A stretch of 64,000 bases of DNA from Polyangium sp. y55x31. GTDB taxonomy: Bacteria; Myxococcota_A; Polyangia; Polyangiales; Polyangiaceae. Below the pieces are notes generated by a model that worked only from the letters and a program-made list of their open reading frames with translations, ran no database searches and was not told where the DNA came from. The stretch spans positions 605,358 through 669,357 of the forward strand of contig NZ_JARZHG010000003.1 of assembly GCF_029946505.1 (NCBI RefSeq), read 5' to 3'. The translations under genes and the position numbers were made by a program. This document shows positions 43,991 through 54,600 of the stretch, piece by piece. Each line of letters opens with the position of its first letter. Position 1 is the stretch's first letter.

Positions 43991-44536
43991 TTACAGATCG
44001 CAGTTCTCGAGGATCAGGTGGCTCTCGGAGATGCCGCACTTGTTCGTCGACTCGATGACCTCGGGGCACACGAACGAGACCCAGAGCTTGCCCCCCGCGA
44101 CGCCCTCGCCCGTGCCTTCCTTGAAGTAGAAGTTGCACTTCGACGAGCTGAACGCGTCGCCGGCCGTCCGGTCCGAGAAGAACGAGAGCGAGCCCGCCGC
44201 GGGGCTCATCTCCGTCGCGCCCGCGTTGATCGCGGGGATCGACAGGGTGATCCCGTCGCTGCCGAGGACGATCTTCGCGCTCACGTTGAAGGGCCCCGCG
44301 CCCGAGACCGAGCAGCTCACCGTCGCGCTTTCCACGCCGTCGATGACGACGGCCGTCTTCTTCGATTCGCTGATCGTGCCCACCTCGGACCGGTGCGACG
44401 CGATCGGGCAGTCGACGCCCGTGTCCGTGAACTGGATGTTGAACGCGCCTTGTGGCGTGGGGGGAACGGGGTCGCTGCAACCGCCGAGCAAGGCGAACGC
44501 GACGAGCGGGAAAGCAAGACAGGCAACGCGCAGCAT
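43991..44536 (-). CDS. Small lipoprotein, function unknown
   Basis: 181 residues with a clear lipoprotein signal (lipobox LLGGC). The mature part is beta-rich with five further Cys, spaced so that disulfides are likely (VDCPIAS, VSCSVSG, CNFYF, SFVCPE, NKCGIS and NCDL at the end). Ig- or jelly-roll-like, surface-exposed. It lies downstream of the cystathionine enzyme gene but is separated from it by a hairpin, so it is probably an independent unit. Confidence 0.82.
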   Translation of the reverse strand: MLRVACLAFPLVAFALLGGCSDPVPPTPQGAFNIQFTDTGVDCPIASHRSEVGTISESKKTAVVIDGVESATVSCSVSGAGPFNVSAKIVLGSDGITLSIPAINAGATEMSPAAGSLSFFSDRTAGDAFSSSKCNFYFKEGTGEGVAGGKLWVSFVCPEVIESTNKCGISESHLILENCDL

Positions 44537-44606
44537 GGAAGTCTCCCTGGGTTTCCGCGGCGCGCCGATGCGCCGGCGCCCCAGGTTCTACCGCATTTCG
44601 GGCCCG

Positions 44607-44630
44607 GGGGCGTAGCTCCGGCTACGCCCC
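44607..44630 (-). terminator. Hairpin terminator candidate after the cystathionine gene
   Basis: GGGGCGTAGC (44607-44616) and GCTACGCCCC (44621-44630) form a perfect 10-bp stem with a TCCG tetraloop, 14 nt beyond the stop of the minus-strand cystathionine enzyme gene. There is no T-run. Confidence 0.55.
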
Positions 44631-44643
44631 GCAGGTCGCCCCC

Positions 44644-45810
44644 TCAGCCGAGCGCGTGTTCGAGATCTTTCCAGAGATCGTCGATCGCCTCGAGCCCCAC
44701 CGAGAGCCGCACGAGGCCGTCGGAGATGCCGAGCACCTTGCGCGTGTCCTCGGGGACCGACGCGTGCGTCATGATCGCCGGGTGCTCGGCGAGCGACTCC
44801 ACGCCGCCGAGGCTCTCCGCGCACGAGAACACGTGGAGGCGCTCCAGCATCGTCCGCGCCGCCGAGAGACCACCCGCGACCTCGATCGAGATCATGCCCC
44901 CGAAGCCGCCGCGCATCTGCCGCGCCGCCACGGTGTGATCCGGATGCGACGCGAGGCCGGGGTAGTGGACACGCTCGACGCGCGGATGACGCACGAGCCG
45001 CTCCGCGAGCGCGAGCGCCGCCATGCTCTGGTGACGCACACGCACGGGCAGCGTCTTCAAGCCGCGCAGCACGAGGTAGCAGTCGAACGGGCTCGGCACG
45101 CCGCCCATCGCGTTCTGCAAGAAGCCGATGCGCTCCGCGAGCTTCGGGTTCGACGTCACGACGGCGCCGCCGACGACGTCCGAGTGCCCGTTCAGGTACT
45201 TCGTCACCGAGTGCACGACCACGTCCGCGCCGAGATCGAGCGGACGCTGGAGCATGGGCGTGGCGAAGGTGTTGTCGACGACGAAGGTGATGTTCGCCTC
45301 GCGCGCGACCTTCGCGAGCGCCGCGATGTCGAAGACCTTGAGCATCGGGTTCGTCGGCGTCTCGATCCAGAGCAGGCGCGTCGAGGGCCGGATCGCCGCG
45401 CGCACCGCCGCGGGATCACGCATGTCGACGAAGCTCGACGAGATGCCCATCGGGCCCATGACCTTGTCCATTAGGCGGAACGTGCCGCCGTAGACGTCGT
45501 CGCCGCAGAGGATGTGCGCGCCGGGCGAGAGCGTGTGCAGGAGCGTGGTCGTCGCCGCGAGCCCGCTCGAGAAGCTGTAGCCGTGCGTGCCGCCTTCGAG
45601 GGCCGCGAGGCACGCTTCGAGCGCGCGTCGGGTGGGATTACCGCTGCGCGAGTACTCGTAGCCCTTGTGCACCCCCGGGCTCTCCTGCGCGAACGTGCTG
45701 GCGAGCACGATCGGCATCATCACCGCTCCGCTGATCGGATCGGGCTCCTGACCGGCGTGGATGGCGAGGGTGTCGAGGGAAACGGGAAAAGGCGCGTCCT
45801 TGTTCTTCAT
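44644..45810 (-). CDS. Cystathionine gamma-synthase/gamma-lyase family enzyme
   Basis: 388 residues, PLP fold type I, trans-sulfuration family. Visible features are the YEYSRSGNPTR motif, the ALEGG..G.SFSSGLAA region, WIETPTNP, VVDNTFATP and the Schiff-base Lys in HSVTKYLNGHSDV. It makes or breaks cystathionine, linking cysteine and homocysteine; synthase versus lyase cannot be decided from motifs. It complements the cysteine synthesis operon 20 kb away. Starts at ATG 45810 and ends before a hairpin. It lies 14 nt downstream of the kinase-like gene. Confidence 0.92.
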   Translation of the reverse strand: MKNKDAPFPVSLDTLAIHAGQEPDPISGAVMMPIVLASTFAQESPGVHKGYEYSRSGNPTRRALEACLAALEGGTHGYSFSSGLAATTTLLHTLSPGAHILCGDDVYGGTFRLMDKVMGPMGISSSFVDMRDPAAVRAAIRPSTRLLWIETPTNPMLKVFDIAALAKVAREANITFVVDNTFATPMLQRPLDLGADVVVHSVTKYLNGHSDVVGGAVVTSNPKLAERIGFLQNAMGGVPSPFDCYLVLRGLKTLPVRVRHQSMAALALAERLVRHPRVERVHYPGLASHPDHTVAARQMRGGFGGMISIEVAGGLSAARTMLERLHVFSCAESLGGVESLAEHPAIMTHASVPEDTRKVLGISDGLVRLSVGLEAIDDLWKDLEHALG

Positions 45811-45824
45811 GTGGCTGCGCGACT

Positions 45825-46682
45825 CTAGCGCAGGTCCGGCGCACGTGGCACCGGCGCGAGCACGTCGCAGAGATCCCGCGCCGACACGCGTCGCCGCGAC
45901 GGATCCGGATCGAGCGCATCGAAGAGCGCCTCGCGCTCCTTCGCCTCGAACGCCTCCGCATGCAAGGCGAGCTCGCGCCGGACGCCACGCGTCGCGACCT
46001 CGGCCAGCATCGCGGCCTCCGTGTCGGCCTCGCAGAGCCGCTCGCCTGTCGCGAGGAAGAGCAACGTCGCGGCCATCGCGTACACGTCGGTCGCTTGTGA
46101 CGGCTTCACCTCGCCTGATGCGAGCTCCGGCGCCGCGTACGGCAGCGTGCCGCGATCGTCCGTCTCGAGCTCGGCTTCGAGCCCACGAAACCGCGCCGCG
46201 CCGAGGTCCACGAGCCGCACCTCGCCGAGCGGACCGAGGAGCACGTGCGCGGGGCCGAGATCGCCGTGCACCACATCGAGTGGACCTTCCGCGTCGGCGA
46301 GCGCGTGCATCTCCGCGAGCGCTCCGAGCGCCTCGATCGCCACGTGCCGCACGAGCGTCCGCGGCACCCGCGCGCCTCGCTCCTTCCACCCGTGCACGAG
46401 CGCCGCGACCGACGTCCCCGCCGCGAACGTCTCCAGAAAGAACGGCCCGCGCGCGTCGTTCCCCACGCGCACGAGCGACGGCAGCGCGGGGTGCTCGATC
46501 ATCGACAGGAGCCGCGCCTCGCGCACCATGGCCACGCGACCTTCCCGCGCGGCGAGCGCGCGTGGCACGAGCCGCTTGCACACGAGCTCGCGATCGCCCT
46601 CGCGCACGAGGGCCACCTCGAACACGCTCCCACCGCCCAGGAGGCGTACGAACTCCGTCCCTTTCGGCGCGAGGAACGACAT
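45825..46682 (-). CDS. Atypical protein-kinase-like protein
   Basis: 285 residues, kinase domain only. A Gly-rich loop (LLGGGSVFEV), a Lys in LVCKRL, an alpha-C Glu in VREARLL and an activation-segment APE-like APEL are present. The catalytic loop reads HGDLGPAH instead of HRDLKPxN (Asp kept; Arg, Lys and Asn changed) and the metal motif reads DLG for DFG. It could still be active, since HGDL variants are known, but loss of the loop Asn makes pseudokinase behaviour possible. It is soluble, with no TM or sensor. ATG at 46682, 11 nt after the upstream lipoprotein gene, so probably co-transcribed. Confidence 0.85.
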   Translation of the reverse strand: MSFLAPKGTEFVRLLGGGSVFEVALVREGDRELVCKRLVPRALAAREGRVAMVREARLLSMIEHPALPSLVRVGNDARGPFFLETFAAGTSVAALVHGWKERGARVPRTLVRHVAIEALGALAEMHALADAEGPLDVVHGDLGPAHVLLGPLGEVRLVDLGAARFRGLEAELETDDRGTLPYAAPELASGEVKPSQATDVYAMAATLLFLATGERLCEADTEAAMLAEVATRGVRRELALHAEAFEAKEREALFDALDPDPSRRRVSARDLCDVLAPVPRAPDLR

Positions 46683-46693
46683 GTCGGTGATCC

Positions 46694-47875
46694 CTAGCGC
46701 GGCACGTCGAGCCGGACCCGATAGATGAGCGTCGGCCCGCCTTGCCCGTCGATCCACCGCGGCTCGTCGTCGCCGTCGAGCGGGCTCGTGTAGTTGTAGA
46801 CGTCGTAGCTGCCTTCGCCCGCGGGCACGATCGACGCGAAGCACGTGTCCCCGCGCGAGGGCAGGTCGAGCTCGAACGTGACCAAAAGCGTCTCGGGATC
46901 GACACGCCAGAGCGAGCAGCGCTTCGGCTGGAACGAGTACTCGACCGCGTAGACGCCCGCCTGATCCGAGAGCGAAAGATCGTCGCGATCGAGATCGAAA
47001 TTCCCGGTCTCCGTCAGGTTCCGCCGACCGATGAGCCAGACGTCGTCGCCGCTCCGGAAGAGCAGCGGCGAGTCGTACTTCTTCTTGTCGGGCTTGCAGT
47101 CCCAGGCGCCGAGATCGGCGGCCTTCGCGCGGCAGATCTTCGAGCCGAAGCCGAGCGCGTCGCCGGCCTCGTTGCGCTCCACCGCGACGAGATCGCCGTT
47201 GGCGAGGAAGACGAAGTCCGTCTCGGATCCGCCGCCCTCTTGCACCACGGGCCGTCCGGGCACGAGCGGCTCGAACGTGAGCCCGTCCTCGGTCCGGAGC
47301 AGGTGGATCCGGATCGGCTCGCCGTCGAAGTCGTAGATGTTCTCGCCGCCGACGTAGCCGACGAGGTACGCCGCGCCGCCCTGGACCTTCGCGCGCCACG
47401 GGATGAAGCCCGGCTCGTAGAGCGGCGCGGGCTCGCTCCACGCGCCGCCCTCGTAGGTCATGGCCATCATGCCCTGCGGCTCGAAGTCGAGCGGGTTCGA
47501 GCCGAGCACGGCGAAGTAGAGGACGAGCTTCCCTTCGAGCGAGAGAAAGCGCATCTCGCGAAGGTCCGTGCCCATCGCCACGTGTGTCTCGTAGCGCCAG
47601 GTCTCCTGGTCCTCGCTCGACACCACGTAGAGGACCGTCTCCGCGCTCGCGAAGTGACTCGGCGCCGTACGGAACGCGAGGTAGACGCGCCCCTCGTGCC
47701 GCACGACGTCGAGGTTGTTGTTGGCGTTTTGCGTCTCGACCCCCGCGGGCGGCGCCGCGAACGGGACCACCTGCTGGTAGCCCTCGATCCGCGCGCCCGC
47801 GGGGTTGACGATCTCCTCGGGGCTGCAGCTCGCGAGGAGGAGCGCGGTCAGGACGAAGGACGACGCGCGGCGCAT
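46694..47875 (-). CDS. Lipoprotein, beta-propeller-like, function unknown
   Basis: 393 residues with lipobox LLASC. The body has repeated short beta motifs spaced as in sialidase/glycosyl-hydrolase-like propellers (EDQETWRYET, TYEGGAWSEPAPLY, TEDGLTFEPL, SGDDVWLIGRR), suggesting a five- or six-bladed propeller facing outside. I see no catalytic acid pair. It follows the PPC/Cys-rich lipoprotein by 10 nt and precedes the kinase-like gene, so all three may form one unit. Confidence 0.84.
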   Translation of the reverse strand: MRRASSFVLTALLLASCSPEEIVNPAGARIEGYQQVVPFAAPPAGVETQNANNNLDVVRHEGRVYLAFRTAPSHFASAETVLYVVSSEDQETWRYETHVAMGTDLREMRFLSLEGKLVLYFAVLGSNPLDFEPQGMMAMTYEGGAWSEPAPLYEPGFIPWRAKVQGGAAYLVGYVGGENIYDFDGEPIRIHLLRTEDGLTFEPLVPGRPVVQEGGGSETDFVFLANGDLVAVERNEAGDALGFGSKICRAKAADLGAWDCKPDKKKYDSPLLFRSGDDVWLIGRRNLTETGNFDLDRDDLSLSDQAGVYAVEYSFQPKRCSLWRVDPETLLVTFELDLPSRGDTCFASIVPAGEGSYDVYNYTSPLDGDDEPRWIDGQGGPTLIYRVRLDVPR

Positions 47876-47885
47876 GGCGGACGCG

Positions 47886-50144
<2,259 letters not shown>

Positions 50145-50317
50145 CGGTCGTTCCTCGTGGACTGCGGAGGAGAACAAAGGACACTTCGACGCGTCGGTTC
50201 GGCGCGCCAAGCAGACTCACGCTTACGGTAGCCGACGGGCCGACGCAACGGCCGCGCACGAGCGAAGCTCTCTCGGCATCGGGTGCGGAGGGCGCGCGGA
50301 CGTGCCAAGACCGTCTC

Positions 50318-50671
50318 GTGCGCCCCGTGATCCAGAGCATCATCGACGAGCTGTACGCACGTCATCATCCGTCGGGACGAGTCGACCTCAATGACATCGC
50401 GGAGATCATCGGCCCGCGTGGTGTCTCCTACGAGGAGGTCGATCACATCGTCGATCGCCTGGAGGCCCTCGGCCTCGTGGTCGGCGAGCCGATCGACGCG
50501 AACGAGGTGAGCGTGATGAAGCGCGTGCTCGGCGCTGCGCGATCTCTCCGCACGTCGCTCGGACGGAACCCGACCATCGCGGAGATCGCCGTGTCTTCGG
50601 GGCACCCTGCGCACGTCGTGCGACGCGCGCTCGAGCGTGGGCTCTCGCCGCGCGTGGTCCGGAGCTACTAG
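50318..50671 (+). CDS. Small protein with sigma-70 region 1.1-like and region 3-like parts
   Basis: 117 residues. The first 60 resemble region 1.1 of housekeeping sigma factors (GRVDLNDIAEIIGPRGVSYE followed by VDHIVDRLEALGLVV). Residues of about 75-110 resemble region 3 (ARSLRTSLGRNPTIAEIAVSSG). Regions 2 and 4, which bind -10 and -35, are absent, so it is not a working sigma factor on its own. It could be a sigma relic or a protein that binds core polymerase. The start is the GTG at 50318 or another at 50327. Divergent from the PPC lipoprotein gene; the LptA-like gene begins 17 nt after its stop. Confidence 0.72.
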   Translation: MRPVIQSIIDELYARHHPSGRVDLNDIAEIIGPRGVSYEEVDHIVDRLEALGLVVGEPIDANEVSVMKRVLGAARSLRTSLGRNPTIAEIAVSSGHPAHVVRRALERGLSPRVVRSY

Positions 50672-50688
50672 CCTGGTAAGGTGAGGCC

Positions 50689-51177
50689 GTGCCGCTTGGC
50701 CCGCGCCTCTCCTTGGCTCTCCTGCTGATCGCGACGACGATCGCGCCTCGATCGCTCGCCGAGCCCCCGAAAGCCGCGCCGCCGCCGAAGGAGGCGGTGG
50801 AGCTCTCCGCCGACAAGCTCGACATCGACATCGCGGGCAAGCGCGCCTTGCTCGAAGGCCACGTGCGCCTGACGAAGGGTGGCCTCGTGGTGCGCGCGCC
50901 GCGCGTGGAGGTGCGGTACGACGAGGTGCCGAACGTGACCTGGGCGAAAGGCACGGGCGGCGTCGTCGCCGAGGTGAAAGGCGTTCGCGCGGAGGCGCCC
51001 GAGGTGGAGATCGACCTCGGCAAGCAGACGTTGTCGCTCCACGGAGGCGTACGTCTTCAGCGAGGGGCGGGGTGGATCAGCGCGGAGAAGGCGACGATCG
51101 ATCTCGTGAGCCTGAAGGTGTCGCTCTCCGAGGTGAAAGGGGCGCTGCCGGTGCCCGAGGGGGCGGAGAAGAAGTAG
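50689..51177 (+). CDS. LptA/OstA-like periplasmic protein
   Basis: 162 residues with a Sec signal (cleavage near SLAE). The mature part is the repeated beta pattern of the OstA/LptA/LptC jelly-roll (ELSADKLDIDIAGKRALLEGHVRLTKGG, then VRAEAPEVEIDLGKQTLSLHGGVRL), so it would form part of the periplasmic bridge that carries lipopolysaccharide, or a similar lipid-binding jelly-roll. It starts with a GTG at 50689. No other lpt gene is nearby. The 3' end faces the 43-bp repeat array. Confidence 0.82.
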   Translation: MPLGPRLSLALLLIATTIAPRSLAEPPKAAPPPKEAVELSADKLDIDIAGKRALLEGHVRLTKGGLVVRAPRVEVRYDEVPNVTWAKGTGGVVAEVKGVRAEAPEVEIDLGKQTLSLHGGVRLQRGAGWISAEKATIDLVSLKVSLSEVKGALPVPEGAEKK

Positions 51178-51227
51178 GGGAGCCACGCGGGGAGGAGCAG
51201 GAAGGCGACGTCGGCGTGGTCCGAGGT

Positions 51228-51500
51228 GGTTGATGGGCGTCGGGGGACGCTCCTCATCTTGGGCAGCGACGGTTGATGGGCGTCGGGGGCCGTGGATCAC
51301 GATGAGCGGCGGGTGTTGACGCTCGTCAGGGGGCGCGGATCACGATGAGCCGAGGGGGTAGACGCTCGTCAGGGGGCGCTTCCCACGATGAGCGGCGGGT
51401 GTTGACGCTCGTCAGGGGGCGCGGATCACGACGAGCGGCGGGTGTTGACGCTCGTCAGGGGGCGCGGATCACGATGAGCGGCGGGTGTTGACGCTCGTCG
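51228..51500. repeat. 43-bp tandem repeat array (about 6.3 copies), each with a hairpin
   Basis: Units of 43 bp (one of 44) run head to tail from 51228 to 51500. The first two are divergent (each beginning with GGTTGATGGGCGTCGGGGG) and the last five are nearly identical. Each later unit contains an 8-bp stem, GATGAGCG or GACGAGCG, paired with CGCTCGTC around an 11-nt loop. The array fills most of the 331-bp space between the convergent LptA-like and Cys-containing membrane protein genes, so it may act as a bidirectional terminator or as a variable minisatellite. Confidence 0.9.
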
Positions 51501-51508
51501 AGGGTGGC

Positions 51509-52168
51509 TCAGTCGCGTTTGCAGTCCTGGAAGACGACCTGGGCCCGGACGGGCGTGGTCGGATCTTCGGGCGGCTCGTCGAGCTTCGCGGTGCGCACGC
51601 AATTGACGCCGTAAAAGTTCGTCACGTACCGATCGATGCCCTGCTGCGCGGCGGCGTGGGAAGCGAACGAAAGCGTGGCCACGCAGGAGTTCGTCCGGCA
51701 ATCGAGGTCCTCGACTGCGGTCCCGTCCGCGTTTTCCTGGACGAGCCTGTCGAGCGCCGGTCGCAGCGCGGCGTTCGTCGTCCTGGACCACGCGGGATCG
51801 ACGGGCGCTTGCTCGTGGCGATCGAGCATCGAATCGACGATGGCCTCGAAGCGGCGGCGCTGCTCCTCGCGCTCCGCGGGATCGGCGGGCGCCTTCGTGG
51901 GGGCGAGGGAATCGACGCGCTCCTCCAGGGCCGAGAGCCGCGCCGTGACCGGGCCGAGGGGAGCTTGGGGGGCCGCGGGCGCAGGCCCCTCGGGGCGTTT
52001 CGCGGGGAGCTCGGCCTGGGGCGCGGGCGCATCCTTGCTCGCAGCCGGCGCGGCCGGTCGCGCGAGCAGCAGGGAGGAACAAACACCGGCGACGATGCCC
52101 ACGAGGGCGGGGAGGAGCGTGCGGACGAGGGCGCCGCCGCGCGTTTGTTCGGAGTTCTTCGAGATCAT
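51509..52168 (-). CDS. Membrane-anchored periplasmic protein, function unknown
   Basis: 219 residues with a single N-terminal TM helix (about 16-35) after a short cytoplasmic start, then a Pro/Ala-rich linker, a coiled-coil-like stretch (VTARLSALEERVDSL) and a C-terminal globular part. The last 60 residues hold four Cys (LDCRTNSC, VNCVRT and a final QDCKRD), probably disulfide-bonded. No known domain is recognised. It starts at ATG 52168; its 3' end abuts the tandem repeat array. Confidence 0.8.
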   Translation of the reverse strand: MISKNSEQTRGGALVRTLLPALVGIVAGVCSSLLLARPAAPAASKDAPAPQAELPAKRPEGPAPAAPQAPLGPVTARLSALEERVDSLAPTKAPADPAEREEQRRRFEAIVDSMLDRHEQAPVDPAWSRTTNAALRPALDRLVQENADGTAVEDLDCRTNSCVATLSFASHAAAQQGIDRYVTNFYGVNCVRTAKLDEPPEDPTTPVRAQVVFQDCKRD

Positions 52169-52264
52169 TTCGCCACCTCGACGAGGGCATGGGGGAGCCG
52201 GCCGCGGCTGTGTGGGCAGCGGCCGACCCCACGAGAACGAGAATGAGAGCGAGGACGCGGCGGC

Positions 52265-52861
52265 TCAGAACGTGCTGAACCCGGACAGGCTGCTCCAGCC
52301 GTAAACGCCGTTCTTGGGCAGGTTGACCACGAGGACGGAGTAATGGTCCGGGTAGGCCTTCACGAAGGGCACGGGATCATTGGTGCCGGTAAAGGCGGCG
52401 ATGTTGGTGTCGAACGCCCCCGTGTACGTGCCGGAGGTGAGCTCGACCCAATTCGAGCAGAGCGCGGGCGCGCCGCTGTACGAGCGGACGCAGGTCTGGG
52501 CGAGGGCCCGGCTGTCCTGCTCGAGGTTGGTGTAGTTCGGCACGGCGTTGTTGTTGTCGATGCCGGACACGTACAACACGTCGATCTTCGAATCGGTTTG
52601 ATTGATCGAGTTGCCCGTCTCGTCGGGAATGGGGCAATACACCCTGCGGCCGCGGCCGCCGGGGTCGACGCTCGCGTTCGCGATGCCGCTCGCCGAGAAC
52701 TTGTAGTCGCCGATGTAATCGGTCTCGATCGAGCACGCGGAGGCGTGGACGATCGCGCGTGACGCCTGCGCGGGCGTCGCGTGCGCGACGATGAAGCTCC
52801 CCGCGCAGGCCGCGGTGAAGAGCGCGATCGGCCCGAGGACGCGTGTCGTATACGAATTCAT
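52265..52861 (-). CDS. Secreted protein, function unknown
   Basis: 198 residues with a Sec signal (cleavage near AQAS). The mature protein is beta-rich and carries five Cys (including SACSIET, RVYCPIP, TCVRS and ALCSN). Its overall look is that of small exported Polyangiales proteins of unknown role. It is separated by 190 nt from the FHA regulator gene upstream. No motif suggests catalysis. Confidence 0.8.
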   Translation of the reverse strand: MNSYTTRVLGPIALFTAACAGSFIVAHATPAQASRAIVHASACSIETDYIGDYKFSASGIANASVDPGGRGRRVYCPIPDETGNSINQTDSKIDVLYVSGIDNNNAVPNYTNLEQDSRALAQTCVRSYSGAPALCSNWVELTSGTYTGAFDTNIAAFTGTNDPVPFVKAYPDHYSVLVVNLPKNGVYGWSSLSGFSTF

Positions 52862-53051
52862 GGTGGCTGGCTCCTTGAAATGGCGTTGGCTGCACCGGCG
52901 CTGCGGACGCCGGCGCCGGTCGGGCCTGGCAAGGCCGGTGCCAGTCGCGAGGAGCGCAAAAACCGCGTCGTATTCGAAGAAGAGCGAGGGCGCGCGAGCG
53001 TCCGCCCGGTGTTGCGCTGTTGCGCTGCGGGTTGCGCCGCGGCGCCCGCGG

Positions 53052-54464
53052 CTATCGGCGGAACCGCTCCGCGTCGATGCCGTAGCGCTTCAGCCAGCGC
53101 TGGACTTGCATTCGCGCTTTGCCCATCGCCTTCGCGACCGCGGTGATGTTGCCGCCGTGTTCGTCGAGGCGCGCGACCAGCTCGTCTCGGCGCGCGGCAT
53201 CCTCGGCCGAGAGCCCTTCGAGCGCGCGCTGCACGGCCGCGGGGAGGTGCTCGAGCTCCACCTGCCCATCCTCCCCCGCGAGCACGACCGCCGTCCCGAG
53301 GCACTTCTCCAGCTCCCGCACGTTTCCCGGCCAATCATGGCGGAGCATGGCCCTCGCCGCGCGCGGGTGGATCCGGATGCGCGCGGCGTGCTCCGGCGGG
53401 AGGCGGGCGAGGATCACGCCGGCGAGCAGGCCGAGGTCCTCGCGGCGCGCGCGCAGCGGGGGAAGCTCGACCTTGTGGCCGGCCAGGCGGTTCCAGAGAT
53501 CGGCGCGAAAGGAGCCGGCGGCGACCATTCGTTCGAGGGAGCGGTGGGTCGCGGCGATCACGCGGAGATCGACGGCGAGCGAGCGCGTGCCGCCGATCGG
53601 ACGGACCTCGCGCTCCTGGAGGGTCCGTAACAAGGCCGCTTGTGCCGGCGCCGGCAGGTCGCCGATTTCGTCGAGGAACAACGTGCCCCGGTCGGCGCTG
53701 CGGACGAGGCCGAGGCGATCCTCCGTGGCCCCCGAAAAAGCTCCCTTCTTGTGGCCGAAGAGCTCGGCCTCCACGAGGTCCTTCGGGAGCGCTCCGCAAT
53801 TGACGGCGACGAAATCGCCGGGACGTCCGGAGAGCGCGTGGAGGGCGCGCGCCATGACCTCTTTGCCGGTGCCGGTCTCGCCTTCGAGGATCACCGAGAC
53901 CGTCGAGCGCGCGATGGGGACGAGCCTCTCGAATACACGATGGAGCTGGGGGAGCACGGTCGCGAGCCCCGGGGCCGCCGGATGTGAGGCCGTCCGGTCG
54001 AGCACGGGAGGATCGTTCGGGTCACAAGGAAGCGCTTCCCGGTAGAGGAAAAAAGTCTGGCCGAGCTCGATCAGGTCGCCATCTTCGAGCTCGTCCCGGG
54101 TCGTTCGAATGCCGTTGACGAGCGTGCCATTCTTGGATCCGGCGTCGTCGAGGACCCAGCGCTGGAGCAGCTTGCCGAGGCGCGCGTGGGTCGACGACAT
54201 GCGGCGATCGTCGGTGCGGATCGTGAGGCGGCGGGTACCCTGGGCGGTCGTCGCCTCGAGCTGTCGCGTCGCTCCGCGGCCGATGTCGAGCTCGTCGAAC
54301 TTCGCGAGTGATACACGCGCGGGAGGGGCGAGGGGGCGGTGCGCTTCGAGGACGAGGAACAGGTGGGGGCGGTGGTGGGCGTCGCCGACCTCCTTGGGCT
54401 CTTCGGTGGAGGAGAGCGTCCTCGTGTCCGGGTCGTCGATCATCGCGTTTGCTGCATACACCAT
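53052..54464 (-). CDS. FHA-domain sigma-54-dependent transcriptional activator
   Basis: 470 residues. An N-terminal FHA domain (about 40-130; RRMSSTHARL and GSKNGTLVNG are the phosphothreonine-binding loops) replaces a receiver, so it probably senses Hanks-type kinase phosphorylation. The AAA+ domain is complete: GETGTGKE, GAFSGA (a Ser variant of GAFTGA), GTLFLDEIG and the WPGNVRELE motif. The C-terminal HTH (NITAVAKAMGKARMQVQRWL) binds upstream sites. It activates sigma-54 promoters. ATG 54464 has AGGA upstream; ATG 54443 is possible. It is divergent from the DPYCC-repeat lipoprotein gene, a plausible target. Confidence 0.92.
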   Translation of the reverse strand: MVYAANAMIDDPDTRTLSSTEEPKEVGDAHHRPHLFLVLEAHRPLAPPARVSLAKFDELDIGRGATRQLEATTAQGTRRLTIRTDDRRMSSTHARLGKLLQRWVLDDAGSKNGTLVNGIRTTRDELEDGDLIELGQTFFLYREALPCDPNDPPVLDRTASHPAAPGLATVLPQLHRVFERLVPIARSTVSVILEGETGTGKEVMARALHALSGRPGDFVAVNCGALPKDLVEAELFGHKKGAFSGATEDRLGLVRSADRGTLFLDEIGDLPAPAQAALLRTLQEREVRPIGGTRSLAVDLRVIAATHRSLERMVAAGSFRADLWNRLAGHKVELPPLRARREDLGLLAGVILARLPPEHAARIRIHPRAARAMLRHDWPGNVRELEKCLGTAVVLAGEDGQVELEHLPAAVQRALEGLSAEDAARRDELVARLDEHGGNITAVAKAMGKARMQVQRWLKRYGIDAERFRR

Positions 54465-54600
54465 CCGATCCTGGGCGTCGTCGAGGCGCGGAGAGAGCCT
54501 GGTGCAACAAGGGGCGCAACACCGCAACGAGCCCTTGGGGGTCGCGGGCGCGGAGAGGAGCGCCAGACGGGCGGGTACGGGTCTTGCGAAGGCGCGGGGC

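Noticed and set aside
51228..51500. CRISPR-like interpretation of the 43-bp repeats
   Set aside because: Units are contiguous without unique spacers and no cas gene is nearby, so this is a minisatellite.
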